From Pseudoduganella albidiflava (GTDB lineage: Bacteria; Pseudomonadota; Gammaproteobacteria; Burkholderiales; Burkholderiaceae_D): a stretch of 64,000 bases of DNA. Under the pieces are notes generated by a model that did not search any database, was not told the origin of the DNA, and worked only from the letters and a program-made list of their open reading frames with translations. The position numbers and the translations under genes are program-made. How positions within the stretch are numbered: position 1 is the first letter of the stretch; every line of letters starts with the position of its first letter. Location: assembly GCF_004322755.1 (NCBI RefSeq), contig NZ_CP036401.1:6138001-6202000 (forward strand), read 5' to 3'. Of this stretch, positions 9,995 to 17,607 are shown piece by piece.

Positions 9995-10085
9995 GGCGGC
10001 CAATGAAAAACGGGGCAGTGCGCAGTATAGCGCCCTGCCCCGCCGCGTCAGTTTCCTGCTGCCGCCTTACGCTCCCTCATGCCCC

Positions 10086-10111
10086 CTTAGAACTTGAACT
10101 TAGAACTTGAA
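10086..10111. repeat. 13-bp tandem duplication across the stop codon of the TonB-dependent receptor
   Basis: Two perfect copies of CTTAGAACTTGAA. On the coding strand the unit is TTCAAGTTCTAAG, i.e. the last codons plus the stop, so the 3' end of the receptor gene has been duplicated in place. The protein end (Phe-Lys-Phe) is unaffected. Confidence 0.9.
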
Positions 10112-12571
10112 GCTGGCGCGCGCGTAGTAATAGCCGCCATTGATGCCGAACGGCGAGAACGACGGGTACTTCGTCACGCCCGCGTTGTCCAGGTTCGCGC
10201 GGTACACGGCCATCAGCTCCGCATTTACCTCGTCCGGATACTGGTTGAACAGGTTGTTGGCACCGGCCGACAGCGTCCAGTTCGGGTTCAGCTTGTAGCT
10301 CACTTCAAGATCCGTGATCGCCGTGGTGCCGATCTCGTTCTTGTAGTACGTGCCGCCGTTCGGCGAATCCCACGTATGGGACTTGCCGTAGATCGCCTCG
10401 CGCAGGTTGACGGTCCAGGCACCGGCGCGCCACAGCGCACCGATGTTGACGCGGGTTTTCGGCGACGCGGTTTCCAGGTTCGAGATCGCCGTGCGGTCCA
10501 GCAGCGTCTGCGGCTGCAGCTGTGCCGGTGCCTGGTTGATCTTGGTGACGCGCACCTGGTTCCAGTTGGCCGCCAGCGACCAGTCCACGCGGCCGTACTG
10601 GCCATAGTTGCTGTTCAGCGTGGCCACCAGTTCCAGGCCGCGCGAACGGGTGTTGACGGCGTTGGTGAAGATGTTGATGCCCGTTTCGCTGACCGTCGGA
10701 TCGAGGATGTTGCCGTTGGCGAGGATCGCTGCCACCACCGCCGGCGAGTTCACCGCGCCGCCCGAGCCGTACACGGAACCGGAACCCACGATGCGGTCGC
10801 GGATCTTGATCTGGTAGGCATCCAGCGTGACCGACACGTTGTTGGCGGGGTTCAGCACGATGCCGGCCGACAGGTTGGTCGAGGCTTCCGGCTTCAGGCC
10901 GTCGATGCCGACCAGCTTCGCGCCCGCCGAATTCGGCGCCAGCTGCACGAATGCGCTGGTGGGGCCCACGTTGGTGGCGGAGTAGTACGACTCGGCCAGC
11001 GTGGGTGCGCGGAAGCCGTTCGAGTACGTGCCGCGCAGCGCGAAGGTCGGCGTGAAATCGTAGCGGCTGGTCAGCTTGCCTACCTTGGCATTGCCGAAGT
11101 CGGAGAAGTGTTCGTAACGCGCCGCCAGGTCGACCGTCAGGCCGGCGATCGGGAACATGATGAAGTTCGCGTAGACCGCCTTGTTGTTGCGGTCATGCTT
11201 GCCGGCGTCCGTCAGCGAGAAGCCGGGGTACGATTGCGAGCCTTCCTTGTAGCGCGAGAACTCGTCGCCGGCCTGGATTTCATATTCGTCGACGCGGTGC
11301 TCGAGGCCCAGCGCGAACGTCGACGGTTTCGCCCAGCCCATGTCCATTTCGGTCGACATGTCGAAGTTGTTGGTCCACTGGCTGGCGATGAACGTCCCGG
11401 CATGGAATACGGTCGGCGTGAAACCGGTATCGCGGTACAGCGACACGTTGGCCGAATCGACCACGCCGATTTCCGCCTTGTCGCGGCCATACGTGGTCGA
11501 CAGCTCCCAGTTCCATGCGCCGCCGAACTTGCCGCGCGCGCCGGCCGTGAACGCGTAGTCGATCTCCTTCATCGTCTCCTTCGGGCTGAAGCCGAGCGGA
11601 TAGACTTCCGGCAGGCGGTTCGGCATGCGGTAGTTCTCGTAGGCGCGCGCTTCCTTCTTGCCCCACGTGGCGAAAGCGTACAGCGAGGTGTCGTCGTCGA
11701 TGTCGTAGCCGGCGTTCAGCGCCAGCGTATTCAGGTGATACTGCGCATCGCCGGCGATCTTGTTCAGGTGCGGATAGCCGGGTGCCTGCAGCAGCGGCAT
11801 GCTGGCGATGTTCTGCGGGGCCGTCACGCGCGGGTCGATGTTGCCGCGGTCGCTGTAGCCGTGGTAGCGCGATTCGCCCGTGAGGCTGAGGAAGCCCTTG
11901 TCCGTCAGCCGGAAGCCGATGTTGGCGGTGCCGTCGCCCGTGTGGCCGCCGCCGTCGACGTAGGCGCCGCCGTTCACGTTGCCGGACAGGCCCTGGTTGT
12001 TCGACTTCAGGATGATGTTGACCACGCCGGCGATGGCGTCGGTGCCATATTGCGCGGCGGCGCCATCCTGCAGCACCTCGATGTGGTCGATCGCGGCCAC
12101 GGGAATGTAGTTCAGGTCAGCCGCCGCGCCACCCTGGTACGGGCCGCCCAGCACGGCCAGGTTGGCGGTGCCGTGGCGGCGCTTGCCGTTCACCAGCACC
12201 AGCGTGTTGTTCGGCGACAGGCCGCGCAGCCGCGCCGACAGCGTGAGGTTCGCCGTGTCGCCGCCGAAGGCCTGGGCGGTGAACGACGGGATGTTCTGTG
12301 CGATGGCCTGGATCAGGTCCGGCTGGCCGGTGCGCTGCAGCGAGGCCGCGTCCAGCACCTGGATCGGCGAGGCGCTGTTTTCCGCTTTCAATCCGCTGGC
12401 CCGGGTGCCGGTAACGATCACGGCGCCCATCGAAACCGGTGCGCCGGCGGCACCGGCCACGTTTTCCGCTTGCGGTTCGGGCTCCGGTGCGCCGCCCGGT
12501 TCGGCGGCGAGCGACAATCCGGTATGCAGCAGCATGGCGGCGGCGCCCGTGGTGATGATGGCCTTGTGCAT
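10100..12571 (-). CDS. TonB-dependent outer-membrane receptor
   Basis: An 823-residue TonB-dependent receptor: signal peptide (about 1-22, ending LSLAAE), a Pro/Glu-rich linker, a plug domain from about residue 50 (VIVTGTRASG, LVLVNGKRRHG, IDHIEVLQDGAAAQYGTDA, AGVVNIILK) and a 22-strand-type barrel ending in FKF, the usual outer-membrane C-terminal signature. It imports an unknown ligand using the proton-motive force via TonB-ExbBD. AAAGGAATC precedes the ATG. It lies downstream of the amine oxidase/cytochrome/RidA genes on the same strand, but 228 bp of spacer with a repeat array separate them, so operon membership is uncertain. The ligand cannot be named from the sequence. Confidence 0.92.
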   Translation of the reverse strand: MHKAIITTGAAAMLLHTGLSLAAEPGGAPEPEPQAENVAGAAGAPVSMGAVIVTGTRASGLKAENSASPIQVLDAASLQRTGQPDLIQAIAQNIPSFTAQAFGGDTANLTLSARLRGLSPNNTLVLVNGKRRHGTANLAVLGGPYQGGAAADLNYIPVAAIDHIEVLQDGAAAQYGTDAIAGVVNIILKSNNQGLSGNVNGGAYVDGGGHTGDGTANIGFRLTDKGFLSLTGESRYHGYSDRGNIDPRVTAPQNIASMPLLQAPGYPHLNKIAGDAQYHLNTLALNAGYDIDDDTSLYAFATWGKKEARAYENYRMPNRLPEVYPLGFSPKETMKEIDYAFTAGARGKFGGAWNWELSTTYGRDKAEIGVVDSANVSLYRDTGFTPTVFHAGTFIASQWTNNFDMSTEMDMGWAKPSTFALGLEHRVDEYEIQAGDEFSRYKEGSQSYPGFSLTDAGKHDRNNKAVYANFIMFPIAGLTVDLAARYEHFSDFGNAKVGKLTSRYDFTPTFALRGTYSNGFRAPTLAESYYSATNVGPTSAFVQLAPNSAGAKLVGIDGLKPEASTNLSAGIVLNPANNVSVTLDAYQIKIRDRIVGSGSVYGSGGAVNSPAVVAAILANGNILDPTVSETGINIFTNAVNTRSRGLELVATLNSNYGQYGRVDWSLAANWNQVRVTKINQAPAQLQPQTLLDRTAISNLETASPKTRVNIGALWRAGAWTVNLREAIYGKSHTWDSPNGGTYYKNEIGTTAITDLEVSYKLNPNWTLSAGANNLFNQYPDEVNAELMAVYRANLDNAGVTKYPSFSPFGINGGYYYARASFKF

Positions 12572-12710
12572 GGTGATTCCTTTTCTTTTATTGGAGATGG
12601 AAAAACGGGTGCAGCGAAAAACGGGCGTAAAGGGTCCTCCTGCCGGCGCGGATGCCGGCAGTTTCCCCGGACCTTGACGGCCCTTGAAGCGTCAGCTGAC
12701 GTAGTCAGTC

Positions 12711-12801
12711 CATGAACTCAGCCCATGAAGTCAGCTCATGAACTCAGCCCATGAAATCAGCTCATGAACTCATTTCATGAAGTCAGCTCATGAAGCCAAT
12801 T
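12711..12801. repeat. Seven-copy 13-bp tandem array
   Basis: Seven head-to-tail 13-bp units, alternating mainly between CATGAACTCAGCC and CATGAAGTCAGCT; the fifth and seventh units are diverged. The array fills the end of the gap between the receptor and the RidA gene, and its last unit reaches into the RidA stop codon. The unit (13) is not a multiple of 3 and it is non-coding. It looks like a slippage-prone minisatellite. Confidence 0.9.
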
Positions 12802-13294
12802 ATTTTTTGGCGGCGACGACCTCGATCTCGACCAGCCAGCCGGCGGAGTTCAGCCCGGCCACCGTCATGACCGCGCGGGCCGGCAGGTTCGGCTGCGGGC
12901 CGCCGAAGAATTGCGTGTAGCCTTCCATGAAGCCCTTGACGTCGCCACGGCCGCCCTTCGACGGGTCGCCCACCAGGAATACCTGCATCTTCACCACGTC
13001 GCCCATCGTCAGGTTCATGCCCTTCAGGATTTCCTCGATCTTCTTCAGCACGCCCACGGTCTGCGTCTTCGTGTCGCCATAGGCGGCGATCGTGTCGGGG
13101 TTGGCGGCCTTGTCGATCATCGGCGGTACCTGGCCGCTGATGAAGTGGATCGTGGCGTTCGGTGGAATCGTGACCGCCTGCGCGATCGGGAAATCCGAAC
13201 CGGGAATCTTGTGGCGGACGATGTCCTGCGCCGTGGCCGAAGCGGTAACGACGGCGGCGGCCATCAGCAGGGTGGCGGCGATATGCTGTTTCAT
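12800..13294 (-). CDS. Exported RidA-family enamine/imine deaminase
   Basis: RidA proteins hydrolyse reactive enamine/imine intermediates. This 164-residue protein has an N-terminal signal peptide (about 1-22, ending ASATAQ), so it acts in the periplasm, whereas typical RidA proteins are cytoplasmic. The SGQVPP block and the C-terminal signature PARAVMTVAGL...VEIEVVA are present, including the arginine that binds the substrate carboxylate in archetypal RidA. It is the last gene of a three-gene set with a flavin amine oxidase and a cytochrome c, 12 bp after the cytochrome stop. Likely job: hydrolysis of the imine released by the oxidase (inference). Confidence 0.88.
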   Translation of the reverse strand: MKQHIAATLLMAAAVVTASATAQDIVRHKIPGSDFPIAQAVTIPPNATIHFISGQVPPMIDKAANPDTIAAYGDTKTQTVGVLKKIEEILKGMNLTMGDVVKMQVFLVGDPSKGGRGDVKGFMEGYTQFFGGPQPNLPARAVMTVAGLNSAGWLVEIEVVAAKK

Positions 13295-13306
13295 GAAGCC
13301 TCTCTT

Positions 13307-13708
13307 TCAGTGTTTGTTGGACATCTGTCCGGCCGAGACCACCCCGGCCGAAATTTCGGTGCGCAGCGCGGCGACGTCCCCTTCGGGAATGCCTGGCGCC
13401 TGGTTGCCCCAGCTGGAGCGTGCATAGGTCAGCACGGCCGCGATGTCGCCATCGGTCAGGTTCTGCGAAAAATCGGGCATGCCGCCGCGGCCCTTGAGCA
13501 GCACGGTCGCGGGGTCCTTCGCCGGCCCCTGAACGAACGCGTTGCCGGCCAGCGCGGGGAAGGCGCCGGGAATGCCCTGGCCGGTGGGCATGTGGCAGGC
13601 CGCGCAATTCTTCTGGTAGACCGCCTTGCCGTCGGCGGCGCTCGCGTGCAGCGGCGTGGCGGCAGTGAAGCCGACGAGCGCCATCAGTGCGGTGACGTTA
13701 TGCTTCAT
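13307..13708 (-). CDS. Periplasmic class I c-type cytochrome
   Basis: A 133-residue protein with a signal peptide (cut near HASA-A), one haem motif CAACH at residues 35-39 and a probable distal Met ligand at 77 (GRGGMPDF). Electron carrier. Its ATG overlaps the amine oxidase stop as ATGA, so the two are translationally coupled. The likely role is as electron acceptor of the oxidase, which would then act as a dehydrogenase; this is inferred from neighbourhood and from known amine oxidase/cytochrome pairs such as NicA2 with CycN. Confidence 0.9.
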   Translation of the reverse strand: MKHNVTALMALVGFTAATPLHASAADGKAVYQKNCAACHMPTGQGIPGAFPALAGNAFVQGPAKDPATVLLKGRGGMPDFSQNLTDGDIAAVLTYARSSWGNQAPGIPEGDVAALRTEISAGVVSAGQMSNKH

Positions 13709-15294
13709 GCCATCGCCCTTTCATGGATGCGCGCCATCTGCTGCCACGCCGATTCGATCGCGCCGGCCTGCCAGCCCGTCAGGTACGACAGGTGTTCACC
13801 CGCCAGCAGCACGCGGCCTTCGCCTTCCAGCAGCGCCGGATAAGCGTTCTTGCGGCTTTCGTCGTTCCACTCGGCCCAGCCGCCCAGGTTGTACTGCACG
13901 CGGTGCCAGGCCACCGAGAATGCGTTGTCGAACGCATCGCGGTAGGCCGGGAAGATCTTTTCGCCGGCGGCCAGCGCGAACTCGGCCCGCTCGGCGGGGG
14001 TCAGGCCGCTGACTTCGATCGCCGCGGTCTGGTAGTTGTAGTAGCCCAGCACCACGCCCTTCTTCTTCTGCCAGCTGGTCGACGGCAGCGAGATCGTGTT
14101 GATGCCCTTCATGTCGGTCAGCACGTGGCCGCCGTAGATATGGTCATCCTCTTCCCAGAAGCGGCGCTTCATCTGCAGGCCGATCTTTCCGACCGGCGCG
14201 TAGGCCACCGACTTGATGGCGGTCTTGAAGCCGTCCGAGAAATCGGTATCGACCATGCGCAGCGTGGAGAGCGGCATCGTGCACAGGCAGAAGTCGGCCG
14301 TGACGGCGCTTTCCTTGCCCGATTTGGTATCCTTGAAGGCCACCGTCACGCTGTTCTCGCCGTGGCTGATCTTGCGCACTTCGGCGTTGTAGCGGATATG
14401 GCGGCCCACGCGCTTCTCGAACGCCTTGGCGATCGCGTCCATGCCGCCCACCGGCTGGAACATCGTGTTCTGCATCGGGTAGTCCTGCACCGCGCTGTAG
14501 ATCTTGCCCACGCCGGAAGCCAGCAGGTCATGGAAGGCCAGCGGGTCGGAGAAGGCGCCCGGCCCGGGGCTTACCCCGGCGCCTGGATTGACGGCGAAGC
14601 CGCGGCCGCTGCGGCCCTTGTAACTGAGGTCGCCCGCCGCGAGGTGGCCTTCGTGCTTCAGGTAGTCGAGCAGTGCACGCTGGTCGTCGCCGGAGAGCGC
14701 CTTGTCGAGCTGGTGGTCCTGCACCGACTTGGCCAGCAGTTCGGCCACGTGGCCGCGCATGTCCGCCTTGATCTGCGCGGGGCGCAGGCGCTGCTTCGAC
14801 AGCGGGCCGCCGTTTTCCAGGTAGACGAAGGAGTGATCGTTATCGTTGACCATCACTTCCAGCGGCACCTCGAACAGGCGCGTGTAGTGCAGCGTGGACT
14901 GGTGGTGCAGCGGGATACGCCAGGGGCCGTGGTTGATGTATTCGCCTTTCTCGAAAGCGCAGCGCTGCGTTTCGCCACCCAGTTCGGTCAGCTCGAAACC
15001 GTTGCGCGCGGTCTGGCAGCGGCCTCCGGCGAAACCGCGCGCTTCCAGTACCTGCACGCGGTAGCCCAGCTTGGCCATCTCGTAGGCGGCCGTCATGCCG
15101 GCCAGCCCGGCGCCCAGGATCACCACCGACTTGCCCTTGCCGCTGCCGGTCAGCGCCGGTGGGCCGGACATCGTCGATGCGATGCCCATGCCCCAGGCGT
15201 TCATCGCATTGAGCAGCAGCCCGGTACCGCCCACCGCGGCGGCACGGTACAGGAAATCGCGCCGTGTTACCGCCTTCATCAACCCTTGTTTCAT
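13705..15294 (-). CDS. Tat-exported flavin monoamine/amino-acid oxidase
   Basis: An FAD-dependent amine oxidase of 529 residues. ATG 15294 (AGGGGCAG upstream) gives MKQGLMKAVTRRDFLY, a twin-arginine signal with RR at 11-12 and a following hydrophobic stretch, so the folded flavoprotein is exported. The Rossmann motif VVILGAGLAGMTAAYE lies near residue 57, followed by LEARGFAGGR; the C-terminal FAD block is GEHLSYLTGWQAGAIESA. These are features of the flavin-containing amine oxidoreductase family. Substrate unknown. First gene of the operon with cytochrome c and exported RidA; the 260 bp upstream (15295-15554) holds no gene and must carry the promoter, which I could not pinpoint. Confidence 0.9.
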   Translation of the reverse strand: MKQGLMKAVTRRDFLYRAAAVGGTGLLLNAMNAWGMGIASTMSGPPALTGSGKGKSVVILGAGLAGMTAAYEMAKLGYRVQVLEARGFAGGRCQTARNGFELTELGGETQRCAFEKGEYINHGPWRIPLHHQSTLHYTRLFEVPLEVMVNDNDHSFVYLENGGPLSKQRLRPAQIKADMRGHVAELLAKSVQDHQLDKALSGDDQRALLDYLKHEGHLAAGDLSYKGRSGRGFAVNPGAGVSPGPGAFSDPLAFHDLLASGVGKIYSAVQDYPMQNTMFQPVGGMDAIAKAFEKRVGRHIRYNAEVRKISHGENSVTVAFKDTKSGKESAVTADFCLCTMPLSTLRMVDTDFSDGFKTAIKSVAYAPVGKIGLQMKRRFWEEDDHIYGGHVLTDMKGINTISLPSTSWQKKKGVVLGYYNYQTAAIEVSGLTPAERAEFALAAGEKIFPAYRDAFDNAFSVAWHRVQYNLGGWAEWNDESRKNAYPALLEGEGRVLLAGEHLSYLTGWQAGAIESAWQQMARIHERAMA

Positions 15295-15554
15295 CGCTGC
15301 CCCTTCTTGTGTAGGTGAACATGCTTGCACATGGGTATCTAAGCAATCGGTATGCCACTGCCTGTTCGGTAAGCACTCTTTTTGACGAGGCGAATGAAGT
15401 GGTTTCGCGCGTGGAGGCCGGCGCGCGCACGCATCGGCGACCGCCATCGGTGGCAGCAAGCAATCGCAGCCCTGCCAGCGTCCAGACATTGTTTGGCGCA
15501 GGGTGCGGCATCAAAGTCGCTGCGGCATTGCGCAGTGCACCAGTGCGGCGCACG

Positions 15555-15581
15555 AAAAAAAAGCGCGCCGGGCGGCGCGCT
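15555..15581 (-). terminator. Intrinsic terminator after the TnsB-like gene
   Basis: Read leftward: the stem GCGCGCC, loop GCCC, stem GGCGCGC, then eight T. It lies 26 bp after the stop of the transposase-like gene, so it ends that transcript before the amine-oxidase operon. Confidence 0.85.
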
Positions 15582-15606
15582 GAAAATACAACGAGGGTGA
15601 AGGAAA

Positions 15607-17421
15607 TCAGCCGACGAAACCGGCGACGATGCGCTCGAAGCTGGGATGCTGCCCGGCGGCCGGCGCGCGCCGGAGCGGGGTTTCCGGGCGGGTGAACGGT
15701 TGGGCCGCCGCGATGCCGCGCTGCACCGGCTGGCAGGGATGGAAGCGCATCGGCGCGGCCGGGTCGGGCAGGTAGACGCCGTCGCCCGGAGATTCGCCAT
15801 GTTCGTCATGCGCCACGCGCACGACCCAGCGGCCGCGCTGGCGCGCCCGCTCGAACCAGCGTTCTTCCACCGCCTTGGCGCAGGTGTACAGCTGGCCACC
15901 CAGGCTGATGCCCTCCTCCGTCACCAGCGCATCGTGCAGCGGCAGCAGCGCGCAGTGCACCAGGTCTTCCGCATACTGCTTCAGCGCGGCGCCCCGTTCG
16001 CGCACGCCCCAGTCCCACAGCTGCAGCGGTGCCGGGCCCACGCCATTGCCGCTGCCGTTACCTATTCCTTGCAGGTTGTGTTCCAGGATGGCGTCGATCA
16101 CGAGGCGGCGGAATTGCTGGAGGTCGAGTGCGCCGTCCAGCGGGCCCAGTTCGGAAGACAGCGCGGGCGCCATGGCCGGCGCGTCCGCACGCAACAGCGC
16201 GAAGCGGCGCTCCAGCGCGGCCCGCGCCGGCACCTCGGCCGGAATCCCGGTTACGCAGCGCACGCCGAAATTGTCCTGCAGCGCGCGGCCGCCGTCGCCG
16301 CCGGCCAGCGCACCGGGCACCAGCAGCCGCTCCGGCAGGTGGCGGCATGGCCAGTCCTGCGTGGCGATCACGCGGCCATGGCGCAATGCCTGGCGCGGCT
16401 TGTCGGCTGCGCAGTTGGCCAGCGCCATCAGCGCATGGCGCCATGCCGGCGCTTCCAGGCTGACGTGGAACCCCGTGACCATGCCGGAGAACATGTCGCT
16501 GACCAGATAGATGACGGGCCGGCCAGCCAGCCGGCGGCGTTCGCCACCACCCAGCAGCTGCACGTCGGCCCGCACGGCGGCAACCTGGAAGGCGGCACCG
16601 GGCCGCCCTTCGGCTTCCACCTGCGCATGCGGTGCCAGCGGCAGCGGGCGCGGCGCGGGCCGCAGGATACGGCCCTGGTCGAGCCAGTAGCTGAACTGCC
16701 CGAAGCTGGGCACCTCGTCGCTGCCGGCACCCCGCACCACCTGCAGCGTCTCGGGCATCACGCGGCGTTCGCAGAAGAACTCGCGCAGCATGGCCTCGTA
16801 GGCACCGCGCCGCGAAAAGCGCAGGCCCGTGTACGTGGCCGCGGCCACGCGGAAGACCCGGCGCATCGGCTCGTCGACATTGATGCCCTGCGGCGCGCCT
16901 TCGCGGCGCGGGCGCCCGCGCTTGATGCCGGCGGTGGAGGAGCGTGTCTTGCCGCGCGCGCCGCTGTTCGAGTAATCCGGCAGCAGCGCATTCGGCGTCT
17001 GCCCGCGCTGCCAGTAGCGGCGCAGGTAGCGGTAGATCGTGGGGTGCGACACGCCATGGCGCGCTGTGTACTCGGCGATCATCTGGCCGCGCCGGCGCGA
17101 TTCGTAGATGCCCGGTTCGTCGGCGGTCAGTGCCGCGACGATGGTCCAGGCCCGCTCGCGCAGTGCGATGTGACTGGGCTTGGTGGTTTCCTGGTCGGCC
17201 ACCACCAGCCATGGGTCGTCTGCCAGGCGCCGGGCGCGGCCGGCGGCCAGGTCGGCTTCCAGGTCGGCCAGCCGTGCCGGCTCCACGTCGCAGCCTTTGC
17301 CGTCCATGTCGAACAGCCAGGCCAGCGTGCGCGCCGGGTCGATCCACAAGACGCGGACCGTGCGCCGCCGCGGCGTGCCGTATTGGAGTAAATCGTTTCG
17401 CAGTAAGGTATGCAACAACAT
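15607..17421 (-). CDS. TnsB/Mu-type transposase homologue with lost catalytic residues
   Basis: A 604-residue protein with the architecture of TnsB/TniA/MuA-type DDE transposases: N-terminal helix-turn-helix parts (TARHGVSHPTIYRYLRRYW at about 120-140), an RNase-H-like core containing RPVIYLVSDMFSGMVTGFHV at about 305, and a Mu-transposase C-terminal beta-barrel region (YTCAKAVEERWFERAR). In relatives the core starts with a Q/E-(I/L)-D-A-T block and has a second catalytic D in LLADRGE; here the equivalents read QVAAVRADV and LLVPGALAGG. Only the third acidic residue seems kept (ALERRF). It is therefore probably inactive for transposition. The frame is intact, with GGGGAGGA before the ATG and its own terminator, and no tniB/tniQ partner or flanking terminal repeats seen. 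A domesticated DNA-binding protein is a reasonable guess. Confidence 0.75.
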   Translation of the reverse strand: MLLHTLLRNDLLQYGTPRRRTVRVLWIDPARTLAWLFDMDGKGCDVEPARLADLEADLAAGRARRLADDPWLVVADQETTKPSHIALRERAWTIVAALTADEPGIYESRRRGQMIAEYTARHGVSHPTIYRYLRRYWQRGQTPNALLPDYSNSGARGKTRSSTAGIKRGRPRREGAPQGINVDEPMRRVFRVAAATYTGLRFSRRGAYEAMLREFFCERRVMPETLQVVRGAGSDEVPSFGQFSYWLDQGRILRPAPRPLPLAPHAQVEAEGRPGAAFQVAAVRADVQLLGGGERRRLAGRPVIYLVSDMFSGMVTGFHVSLEAPAWRHALMALANCAADKPRQALRHGRVIATQDWPCRHLPERLLVPGALAGGDGGRALQDNFGVRCVTGIPAEVPARAALERRFALLRADAPAMAPALSSELGPLDGALDLQQFRRLVIDAILEHNLQGIGNGSGNGVGPAPLQLWDWGVRERGAALKQYAEDLVHCALLPLHDALVTEEGISLGGQLYTCAKAVEERWFERARQRGRWVVRVAHDEHGESPGDGVYLPDPAAPMRFHPCQPVQRGIAAAQPFTRPETPLRRAPAAGQHPSFERIVAGFVG

Positions 17422-17497
17422 CCGTCCTCCCCGCTGAAGAGAAGTAAATACAGATGTATATGCAATTACCGGGCCAGCCCTTCCTGAGGGTGGCCCA

Positions 17498-17523
17498 CAG
17501 GCATTTCAGGGCTGAAATGCCTG
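17498..17523. repeat. Strong hairpin downstream of deaD
   Basis: A perfect 11-bp inverted repeat, CAGGCATTTCA with loop GGGC, in the 186-bp gap after the helicase gene. There is no T-run on either strand, so it is not a standard intrinsic terminator; it may act in RNA stability or Rho-dependent termination. Nothing else is evident in this gap. Confidence 0.6.
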
Positions 17524-17607
17524 CCGGCGGCCGCGGCGGGCCTTATTGTGGTGCAACCAGGGCACCGCGGCCGTGCACAGGGCACGCCGCGGCACCGAAG
17601 CGGTGGC

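Noticed and set aside
10094..12715. An 873-codon open frame on the + strand
   Set aside because: Antisense to the TonB-dependent receptor; no start site or recognisable domain.
12711..12801. Possible CRISPR array
   Set aside because: The 13-bp units are contiguous with no spacers; no cas genes are in the window.
13723..15318. A 531-codon + strand frame over the amine oxidase
   Set aside because: Antisense shadow; the opposite strand carries a Tat signal and FAD motifs.
15607..17421. A complete Tn7/Tn5053-like transposon
   Set aside because: No tniB/tnsC, tniQ or resolvase neighbour and no flanking terminal repeats seen; catalytic Asp residues appear lost.
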